DNA of 5,102 nucleotides. It comes from Phycisphaerales bacterium (GTDB lineage: Bacteria > Planctomycetota > Phycisphaerae > Tepidisphaerales > Tepidisphaeraceae). The position numbers were made by a program, and so were the translations under genes. The DNA lies in the NCBI GenBank assembly GCA_028288905.1, contig JAQGHJ010000749.1, positions 1 to 5,102 of the forward strand, written 5' to 3'. The notes beneath the pieces are model-generated. The model was not told the origin of the DNA. It ran no database searches and worked only from the letters and a program-made list of their open reading frames with translations. Position 1 is the first letter of the stretch, and each line of letters opens with the position of its first letter. Positions 1 to 4,392 of this stretch are shown here, piece by piece.

Positions 1-345
1 GACGCGGCGATCAAGGGGCAGAGGATCGAGGTGACGGCCGGCAACGTCGACTCGTTCCGCCTCTACCTGAACGACCGGATGGTCGACTTAAGCAAACCGG
101 TGACGGTGGCCGTGAATGGCCGGCCGAAGTTCGAGGACGTGGTGCCGCAGAGCGTGGCCGAACTGCTGTCCGACCAGTTGTTCCTGGGGCGGGGCTGGCG
201 GTACTACACGGCCGTGATCGACGTGGAGACGACCGCCCGCCCACCGGCCCCGGCAACTCGAGCGGCGAGCGGGCCGGCGACGCGGGCGGCGGTTGTGCCC
301 GCACCGGCGACGCGTCCGGCCGGCAGGTCTGCGGTCCCGCGGTGA
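1..345 (+). CDS. C-terminal part of a probable secreted alpha/beta-hydrolase-type protein (5' end outside window)
   Basis: The reading frame is open from base 1 to a TGA at 343-345, so only the last 114 residues are visible. An in-frame GTG at 31 exists, but coding continues upstream of it and nothing marks it as a start. The visible part has alternating hydrophobic and polar residues: a stretch around 'LYLNDRMVDLSKPVTVAVNG', then a Phe-containing strand, an amphipathic helix and a last strand 'YTAVIDVE'. From memory this resembles the small beta-sandwich that ends some planctomycete secreted hydrolases of the prolyl-oligopeptidase/carboxylesterase type. The catalytic domain is not in view, so the enzyme activity is an inference. 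The last 35 or so residues are a low-complexity Ala/Pro/Thr/Arg tail with repeated PATR units, probably disordered. The gene converges on plsC, with 95 bases between the two stop codons. Confidence 0.6.
   Translation, partial: DAAIKGQRIEVTAGNVDSFRLYLNDRMVDLSKPVTVAVNGRPKFEDVVPQSVAELLSDQLFLGRGWRYYTAVIDVETTARPPAPATRAASGPATRAAVVPAPATRPAGRSAVPR
274..314 (+). repeat. Short tandem-like repeat encoding PATR units
   Basis: The 11-base word ccggcgacgcg occurs at 274-284 and again at 304-314, a 30-base (10-codon) period that keeps frame. It encodes the repeated PATR motif in the tail of the upstream partial protein. A third, diverged copy (PATR with other codons, caactcg) lies just before, near 250-260. 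This is coding low complexity, not a mobile repeat. Confidence 0.55.
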
Positions 346-346
346 C

Positions 347-362
347 CGAGTCTCACGACTCG
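347..362. terminator. Small stem-loop after the first gene, possible bidirectional terminator
   Basis: The perfect inverted repeat cgagtc (347-352) / gactcg (357-362) has a 4-base loop and starts one base after the TGA of the upstream gene. The following bases (ttcgt) are only slightly T-rich, so it is a weak intrinsic terminator at best. It lies between convergent genes, where a terminator serving both strands would make sense. The rest of the gap to plsC (363-440) holds no clearer signal. Confidence 0.35.
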
Positions 363-440
363 TTCGTCCACCTCAAGGCCGCTCGCGAAGACATTCGTGG
401 GACGCCGTCGGCCGGTCAGTCGTCTTGCTCGACAGCTTGT

Positions 441-1208
441 TCACCGGCTCCGCTTCTCCCGCGCGGCCTTTTTCTCCGCCACGTACCGGTCCCGCCGGGC
501 AGCCGCCCAGGCGGTCTTTTCCTCGGCGTGCGGGTCCCGCGCCCGCAGTGCGTCGAACATCCCGCGCACCGATCGTTCCAGTGTGTCCGTGATGACGTCG
601 GGCCGCTGGTCGTGAAGCAGCATCGGCGGGCCGAACTGGATTCGGACCGGGTGCGGGGTCGGCAGCTTCGTGCCGCTCGGCCACGCCTCGAACGACCCGT
701 GGACGGCCACCGGCACGACCGGCACTTTCGCCTTGCGGACGACGAGGGCGGTCCCCTTCTCGAAGGGCCGGATGCCGCCGGCCGGGGTGCGGGTACCCTC
801 GGGGAAGATGTTCAGGGCGGCGCCTTCCCGCAGCCTGTCGATCGTCTCCTTGATCGCCCCGGCCGCCGACCCGGTCTGGCGGACCGGGAACGCCCCGTAC
901 GCCCGGATCAGCGCGGCGAAGAGGGGGTTGGTGAACAGTTCGCTCTTGGCCATGTAACTGAGCGGGCGGGGCATCGCCACCCCAATCAGCACCGGGTCGA
1001 GCAGGCTCTGGTGGTTCGAGACGACGAGCACCCCGCCGTCGGGCGGGAACGTCTCGGACCCGAAGACCTTCAGGTCGAACAACGTCGAGCAGCCGACCCG
1101 GCAGAAAGCCTGAGAGATGCGGAACAGCGGCGTCCCGCGGGCCGGGTGCCAGTGGATGCCGCCGCCCGGCAGCGGACCGGGGGCGGGCACGACGGGGTCC
1201 ATACTCAT
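441..1208 (-). CDS. plsC: 1-acyl-sn-glycerol-3-phosphate acyltransferase (PlsC family)
   Basis: Lysophosphatidate acyltransferases add the second acyl chain to 1-acylglycerol-3-phosphate to make phosphatidic acid, the precursor of membrane phospholipids, at the inner face of the cytoplasmic membrane. The 255-residue product has the family's blocks in order: the catalytic NHQSLLDP (His66 and Asp71 of the HX4D motif), a GAFPVRQ block near 105-111, the phosphate-binding FPEGTR at 135-140, and VPVVPVAVHG at 162-171. Length is normal. The N-terminus (to about residue 25) is Pro/Gly-rich and the last 30 residues are strongly basic, which may help membrane contact. No clear transmembrane helix is seen, as in many soluble-looking PlsC homologues. 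The ATG at 1208 overlaps the cmk stop by four bases (ATGA), so translation is probably coupled; a second ATG lies two codons in. Related acyltransferases with other acceptors cannot be excluded. Confidence 0.9.
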   Translation of the reverse strand: MSMDPVVPAPGPLPGGGIHWHPARGTPLFRISQAFCRVGCSTLFDLKVFGSETFPPDGGVLVVSNHQSLLDPVLIGVAMPRPLSYMAKSELFTNPLFAALIRAYGAFPVRQTGSAAGAIKETIDRLREGAALNIFPEGTRTPAGGIRPFEKGTALVVRKAKVPVVPVAVHGSFEAWPSGTKLPTPHPVRIQFGPPMLLHDQRPDVITDTLERSVRGMFDALRARDPHAEEKTAWAAARRDRYVAEKKAAREKRSR

Positions 1209-1945
1209 TCGCCGCGACCCCCGGGCCCGGCGGGGGCGGTGCCGGAAACGGACGCAGTGTCAGCCGTGGGCGGCCCCGCCGTCGCCAGTTCGGCCGTCGC
1301 GGCCGCGATGATCAGCTCGATCACCTCGTCACGGTTCAGGTGGGTCGTATCGACGACCCGGGCATCGGCCGCCGGGGCGAGCGGGGCGACCTTTCGCCCC
1401 CGGTCCCGGGCGTCCCGCTCCTCGATCTGCCGCAGGATTTCCTGCGGGTCGACGATCTCGCCCCGGCTGCGGAGCTGCCCGACCCGCCGGCGGGCCCGCT
1501 CGGCCGCCGTCGCGTCGAGGAAGAACTTCAGCCCGGCCTCGGGGAAAACGACCGTCCCCTGGTCCCGGCCCTCGGTGACGAGGAACGGCCGCTCCCGCCC
1601 GATCCGCTGCTGCTGGGCCACCATCACGTCCCGGATCTCGGGGACGACGGCGACGAACGACGCGGCCCGGGTGGCCTCCGCCCCCCGCAGCAGGTGCCCG
1701 ACCGGCTCGCCCTTGAGCAGCACGCCCGGCGGGCGGCGAGACCAGTCGAACTCGATCGTCGAATGCTTCGCGACAAACGCCAGCTCCCGCCCGTCCGTCA
1801 GGTCGGCCTCGCGGCGCAGGGCCTCGAGCCCGATCGCCCGGTACATGGCGCCGGTGTCGAGGAAGTCGAAGCCCAGCCGCTGGGCGACGGCCTGAGCGAC
1901 GGTCGATTTGCCGGTCCCCGCGGGGCCGTCGATCGTGATGATCAT
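1205..1945 (-). CDS. cmk: (d)CMP kinase (cytidylate kinase)
   Basis: Cytidylate kinase phosphorylates CMP and dCMP with ATP, feeding CTP/dCTP pools in the cytoplasm. The 246-residue product shows a P-loop GPAGTGKST at 7-15, the nucleotide-binding FLDTGAMYRA at 28-37, the block around 96-114 with SFVAVVPEIRDVMVAQQQR, EGRDQGTVVFP at 125-135 (the Gly-Arg-Asp of the CMP site), an Arg-rich lid region near 150-184 with RDARDRGR, and APLAPAADARVVDTTHL near the end. The usual residue after GRD is Ile or Met; here it is Gln. A Pro/Ala/Thr-rich tail of about 30 residues extends past the usual end of the family. The ATG at 1945 gives a standard N-terminus (MIITIDGPAGTGKS) and no Shine-Dalgarno sequence is seen. 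It is first in an operon with plsC; cmk-plsC pairing is known in several phyla, often followed by rpsA, which is absent here. Confidence 0.95.
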   Translation of the reverse strand: MIITIDGPAGTGKSTVAQAVAQRLGFDFLDTGAMYRAIGLEALRREADLTDGRELAFVAKHSTIEFDWSRRPPGVLLKGEPVGHLLRGAEATRAASFVAVVPEIRDVMVAQQQRIGRERPFLVTEGRDQGTVVFPEAGLKFFLDATAAERARRRVGQLRSRGEIVDPQEILRQIEERDARDRGRKVAPLAPAADARVVDTTHLNRDEVIELIIAAATAELATAGPPTADTASVSGTAPAGPGGRGE

Positions 1946-1954
1946 GCGACCCGG

Positions 1955-1960
1955 ATTGTA
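1955..1960 (-). promoter_or_regulatory. Possible -10 element of the cmk-plsC operon
   Basis: On the minus strand the hexamer TACAAT (five of six matches to TATAAT) ends nine bases before the cmk ATG. A start of transcription about seven bases downstream would give a leader of only two or three bases. No convincing -35 is visible at 16-18 bases upstream (TTCTGC at 17). The lack of a Shine-Dalgarno sequence before cmk fits a leaderless message, but this is inference. Confidence 0.4.
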
Positions 1961-2053
1961 CGGGCCGGCCGCGTCCGGCAGAAGCCGGGGCGGGACGTCC
2001 GGGAATAACCGACGATCCGCTGCGGAAAAGGGCCTCTCCTACCCGACGGCGTC

Positions 2054-2079
2054 ACCGGTTTGGGGGACTCGGAACCGGT
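2054..2079. promoter_or_regulatory. Inverted repeat upstream of uma2, possible operator
   Basis: accggtt (2054-2060) and aaccggt (2073-2079) form a perfect 7-base inverted repeat with a 12-base spacer. A third partial copy, ccggtt, lies at 2095-2100 and could pair with aaccgg at 2073-2078 instead. The copies are centred about 19 and 22 bases apart, close to two helical turns, which would suit a dimeric repressor on one DNA face. No regulator gene is in the window. Confidence 0.35.
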
Positions 2080-2083
2080 CGCC

Positions 2084-2095
2084 GGCCCCGGGGCC
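2084..2095. repeat. 12-base perfect palindrome ggccccggggcc
   Basis: A perfect GC-only palindrome sits six bases upstream of the candidate -10 of uma2, inside what would be the -35/-10 spacer. It may be an operator half of the neighbouring inverted repeats or chance in GC-rich DNA. Confidence 0.4.
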
Positions 2096-2101
2096 CGGTT
2101 G

Positions 2102-2107
2102 TATCAT
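2102..2107 (+). promoter_or_regulatory. Possible -10 element of uma2
   Basis: TATCAT matches TATAAT at five of six bases and ends six bases before the ATG at 2114. A normal -10 to start distance would place the transcription start at or next to the A of the ATG, giving a leaderless message. The gene has no Shine-Dalgarno sequence, in agreement. No good -35 is seen (TCGCCG at 17 bases). Confidence 0.45.
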
Positions 2108-2113
2108 CGCGGC

Positions 2114-2779
2114 ATGGCACTTCCTGCCGAGAAGCGTCGGTACACGGTCACCGAGTACCTCGAACGCGAAGAGAAGGCCTTGGACCGACACGAATTTCAC
2201 GACGGCGAGATCCTCGCCATGTCGGGCGGAACGTACGTCCACGGCCAAATCAACAGTAACGTCACGCGGGCCCTTGGAAACCGTCTGGGCGGCACCGGCT
2301 GTACCGTCGTCGGGAGCGATGTGCGCGTCCGCGTCGGACGCGATCGTCATTACGTCTACCCCGACCAAAGCGTGGTGTGCGGCTCGCCAGCCTTTGACCC
2401 AGCGGACGACAAGCAGACGACCATCCTAAACCCGAAGGTGATCTTCGAGGTCTTGTCCGACTCGACCGAGGCGTACGACCGGGGCGACAAGTTCGCCCGC
2501 TACCGCGAGGTCCCGTCCATCATCGAGTACGTGCTCGTGTCGCAGCGGGAGCCGATGGTCGAGACGTTCCGGCGGGGGGAGGACGGGACGTGGCGGTTCT
2601 TCGCGGCGTTCGCCGGCTGGGACGCGGTGGCCCGGCTGCCGAGTATCGGCATCGACCTGCCGCTGGCGGACGTGTACGCGGGCATCAAGTTTCCGGACGC
2701 GGGTGGCCCCGACGTTGACGCGGTCGATCCCTTGAACGAAAGGCGCGGGCCGGACACCCCGCCCGACCCCGCCCTTTGA
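2114..2779 (+). CDS. Uma2 family protein (PD-(D/E)XK endonuclease fold, DUF820)
   Basis: Uma2 proteins have a restriction-endonuclease-like fold and are strongly expanded in cyanobacteria and planctomycetes; their cellular role and substrate are not established. The 221-residue product has the family's blocks: YTVTEYLEREEKAL at 10-23, RHEFHDGEILAMSGG at 25-39, His43 in the following helix, YVYPDQSVVC at 80-89 with the metal-ligand candidate Asp84, NPKVIFEVLSDST at 106-118 with Glu112, and DRGDKFARYR at 122-131 with Lys126. Length is slightly above the usual 180-200 because of a Pro/Asp-rich tail after about residue 195. The ATG at 2114 is chosen because the family N-terminus begins there; an upstream in-frame TTG at 2060 adds residues that look non-coding. 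By hand count 2161-2460 is about 62% GC while 2461-2760 is about 71%, so the 5' half looks compositionally foreign. No partner gene is adjacent. Confidence 0.88.
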   Translation: MALPAEKRRYTVTEYLEREEKALDRHEFHDGEILAMSGGTYVHGQINSNVTRALGNRLGGTGCTVVGSDVRVRVGRDRHYVYPDQSVVCGSPAFDPADDKQTTILNPKVIFEVLSDSTEAYDRGDKFARYREVPSIIEYVLVSQREPMVETFRRGEDGTWRFFAAFAGWDAVARLPSIGIDLPLADVYAGIKFPDAGGPDVDAVDPLNERRGPDTPPDPAL

Positions 2780-2801
2780 TCGCTCGACCCATCGGCCGGT
2801 G

Positions 2802-2819
2802 CAAATCTCGTTGGATTTG
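2802..2819. terminator. Small hairpin downstream of uma2
   Basis: caaatc (2802-2807) and gatttg (2814-2819) form a 6-base stem with a 6-base loop 22 bases after the uma2 stop. It is flanked by cggccgg (2793-2799) and ccggccg (2836-2842), which could extend pairing outward around an unpaired stretch. There is no T-run, so a terminator role is only possible. Confidence 0.25.
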
Positions 2820-2851
2820 GCGGGTCTGTGACGAGCCGGCCGGGGCCGCCG

Positions 2852-2919
2852 TTGTGGTGCGGGCTTTCGGCTTGGGCGGCCTGAGCTCTGACGTGCAGGG
2901 TGGAAAGCCCGCGCCACAA
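2852..2919. repeat. REP-like palindromic element in the uma2/msrB gap
   Basis: The arms ttgtggtgcgggctttc (2852-2868) and gaaagcccgcgccacaa (2903-2919) are inverted copies of 17 bases with a single difference, which is a G-U wobble in the plus-strand transcript. The 34-base middle contains a further cctg/cagg pair (2880-2883 with 2896-2899). The element lies entirely between convergent stop codons, a usual home for REP or MITE-like repeats, and could also end transcription from both sides. Assignment to a dispersed family cannot be proved from one copy. Confidence 0.6.
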
Positions 2920-2950
2920 ACCGACCCAGTCCGCGGTCCCACCCACGCTC

Positions 2951-3640
2951 TCAGCCCCCCGCCGGCCGCGTGGCCGGGCGGGTCGCCGCGGCACCGGCCG
3001 CCGCCGGCTTCTCCGCCGAGGCGGCTCCGGGCTGCTCGGCCGCCGGGTCTGCCAGCTTCGCCAGCTCGTCCTTGCCGAAGAACTTCAGCGACTCGGAGTT
3101 CACGCAATGCCGCCGCCCGGTTGGTGCCGGACCGTCCTCAAACACGTGCCCGAGGTGGCTGTCGCACCGGGCGCACAAAATCTCCACCCGCCGCATCCCG
3201 TGGCTCTCGTCCACGTCCTCGGCGACGTTCGTCTCGCCGACCGGCTTGAAGAAGCTCGGCCAACCGGTCCCGCTGTTGAACTTCGCGTCAGACGCGAACA
3301 GCGGCAGCCCGCACCCGACGCAGGCGTAGACCCCGTCCTTGTGGTTGTCGAGCAGCGTCCCGCAGAACGGTCGCTCCGTCCCCTTCGCCCGGACGACGGC
3401 GAACGTGGCCGGCCCGAGCTGCTTGCGCCACTCGTCATCCGACTTCGTCACCCGCGGGCTCTCGACCGGCCCGACCAGCTTGCCGTCCTTGTTGAACACC
3501 ACGACCTTCACGACCGCCTCCTTTGCCGACGCCCGGGCGGCGGCGGCCGCTTCCGGCTTCGCCTCGACCCGCAACTGGTACGCCCCCAGCCCCACCGCCG
3601 CGGCCGCGACGCCCGCGGCCATCCACTTCAACGCCCGCAT
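2951..3640 (-). CDS. msrB: Exported peptide-methionine (R)-S-oxide reductase (MsrB)
   Basis: MsrB reduces the R-epimer of methionine sulfoxide in proteins. The 229-residue product begins with a signal-like segment: Arg2/Lys5, a hydrophobic stretch at about 6-23 and a plausible cleavage site after VEA (25-27), so it probably acts outside the cytoplasm or stays anchored there. The MsrB domain spans about 65-190: DDEWRKQL, GTERPFCGT with Cys93, zinc pairs CVGC (107-110) and CARC (156-159), GTGWPSFF at 124-131, SHLGHVF at 161-167, and the catalytic HCVNS with Cys179. The usual recycling Cys in GCGWPSF is Thr125 here; Cys93 is the likely substitute. The Ala/Pro-rich tail ends in TRPATRPAGG. The ATG at 3640 is preceded by GGAGGT (3644-3649 on the complement); the frame stays open upstream to about 3988, but that part overlaps the divergent Nudix gene and is not coding. 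Confidence 0.93.
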   Translation of the reverse strand: MRALKWMAAGVAAAAVGLGAYQLRVEAKPEAAAAARASAKEAVVKVVVFNKDGKLVGPVESPRVTKSDDEWRKQLGPATFAVVRAKGTERPFCGTLLDNHKDGVYACVGCGLPLFASDAKFNSGTGWPSFFKPVGETNVAEDVDESHGMRRVEILCARCDSHLGHVFEDGPAPTGRRHCVNSESLKFFGKDELAKLADPAAEQPGAASAEKPAAAGAAATRPATRPAGG

Positions 3641-3643
3641 CGA

Positions 3644-3649
3644 ACCTCC
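3644..3649 (-). promoter_or_regulatory. Strong ribosome binding site of msrB
   Basis: GGAGGT on the minus strand lies three bases before the ATG at 3640, a little close but the best Shine-Dalgarno match in the window. It fixes the start at the signal-peptide methionine over longer in-frame options. Confidence 0.65.
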
Positions 3650-3679
3650 GTCGTCTGTGTGCCCCGCCGTGCCCGCCCC

Positions 3680-3707
3680 TTGACTGTAAGCCGGCCCGGC
3701 GGACATT
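3680..3707 (+). promoter_or_regulatory. Weak candidate promoter for the Nudix gene
   Basis: TTGACT (3680-3685, five of six to TTGACA) is followed after 16 bases by GACATT (3702-3707, three of six to TATAAT). It would give a leader of about 40 bases before the ATG at 3756. The complement of the same stretch contains TACAGT (3684-3689), a possible -10 for msrB, so the two divergent promoters may overlap. Confidence 0.3.
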
Positions 3708-3755
3708 TCGACCGCCCCTGCCGCCGCCGAGCAGACCCGAACCGAGAGATGCCTC

Positions 3756-4193
3756 ATGCAAACGTACGCCTGCGGATTCCTGTTCAGCCCCGACCGCTCC
3801 CGGGTGCTGCTGATCCGAAAGCGGCGGCCGGCGTGGCAGGCGGGGAAGCTCAACGGCGTCGGCGGCAAGATCGAACCGGGCGAGGCACCGGCCGACGCGA
3901 TGCGCCGCGAGTTCCGCGAGGAGGCCGGCCTGGACTTGCCCGATTGGGACCCCGTCGTCCGCCTCGCCGGCCCCGACTGGGCCGGCACGTTCTACCGCGC
4001 GTTCGGCGATGTCGACGCCGCCCGGGCGATGACGGACGAGGAGCTGGAAGTCCATCCCGCGGCCGCCCTGCCGCCGGACGTCATCCCGAACCTCCGGTGG
4101 CTCATCCCGCTGCTGCTCGACGAGGACGTGGCCGGGCGGGCGTACACCGTGACGGTCCGGTCGGGCGACGCGGGCGCGGGAGGCTTCCCGTGA
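3756..4193 (+). CDS. Nudix hydrolase (MutT-like)
   Basis: Nudix enzymes cleave nucleoside diphosphates linked to another moiety; MutT-like members remove oxidised nucleotides such as 8-oxo-dGTP, but the substrate cannot be told from sequence alone. The 145-residue product carries a complete Nudix box, GX5EX7REUXEEXGU, from Gly37 to Leu59 with Glu43, Arg51, Glu52, Glu55 and Glu56 all present. Before it, FLFSPDRSRVLLIRKRRPAW (8-27) and GKLNGVGGK (30-38) are typical of small MutT-type proteins. The C-terminal half has the aromatic WAGTFYRAF strand and a final helix PNLRWLIPLLL, ending in a short Gly/Ala tail. The ATG at 3756 has only a weak GAGAG seven bases upstream. The gene diverges from msrB across 115 bases; both families are often linked to oxidative damage, so joint regulation is plausible. 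Confidence 0.9.
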   Translation: MQTYACGFLFSPDRSRVLLIRKRRPAWQAGKLNGVGGKIEPGEAPADAMRREFREEAGLDLPDWDPVVRLAGPDWAGTFYRAFGDVDAARAMTDEELEVHPAAALPPDVIPNLRWLIPLLLDEDVAGRAYTVTVRSGDAGAGGFP

Positions 4194-4201
4194 TATGCAC
4201 G

Positions 4202-4221
4202 GCGGCACATCCGAATGCCGC
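4202..4221. terminator. Stem-loop just after the Nudix gene
   Basis: gcggca (4202-4207) and tgccgc (4216-4221) make a 6-base stem with an 8-base loop, starting nine bases after the Nudix stop. No T-run follows. Its position suits a terminator, but strength is doubtful. Confidence 0.35.
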
Positions 4222-4392
4222 GGGTTGAAGTCACCCCATCAGTCACCGCACGATACGCGCTCGGTCGCCCGAAGTTGTCGATGACGCGACGCGCCTCCGT
4301 CCGGAGCGCCCGGTCCGATCGACGGCTCACACCGCCCCACCTCAATGCGGGTCCGCCTCTGCCGATGACCTCGTGCCCCCTGCCCCCGCTGC
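4222..4392. other. Convergent intergenic gap without a recognisable gene
   Basis: The region between the Nudix gene and the EcsC-family gene shows a 7-base direct repeat agtcacc (4229-4235 and 4241-4247) and an imperfect dyad around 4291-4309 (gcg-ctcc / ggag-cgc) that might act as a terminator for the minus-strand gene. The open frame starting at ATG 4215 has an arginine/proline/serine-rich translation running into the opposite gene and is not believed. I see no RNA gene. Confidence 0.4.

Noticed and set aside
342..1895. A 517-codon open frame on the plus strand opposite cmk and plsC
   Set aside because: It is antisense to two well-supported genes; its translation is Arg/Pro/Ser-rich with no domain. 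GC-rich coding DNA commonly leaves such open frames on the opposite strand.
2060..2113. A longer Uma2 from the TTG at 2060
   Set aside because: The added residues do not match the family start, and the stretch contains the candidate -10 and the inverted repeats.
2114..2779. Uma2 as part of a defence or restriction system
   Set aside because: No methylase, helicase, toxin-antitoxin partner or mobile gene is next to it; the family is common as solitary genes in these bacteria.
3641..3988. N-terminal extension of MsrB
   Set aside because: It would run through the divergent Nudix gene; the signal peptide and GGAGGT mark the start at 3640.
3435..4208. A 257-codon minus-strand frame spanning the msrB/Nudix promoter gap
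   Set aside because: It overlaps two confirmed genes in other frames and has no recognisable domain or ribosome binding site.
2900..4228. A 442-codon plus-strand open frame across msrB and the Nudix gene
   Set aside because: It is antisense to msrB and out of frame with the Nudix gene; composition is Arg/Pro-rich and no motif is seen.
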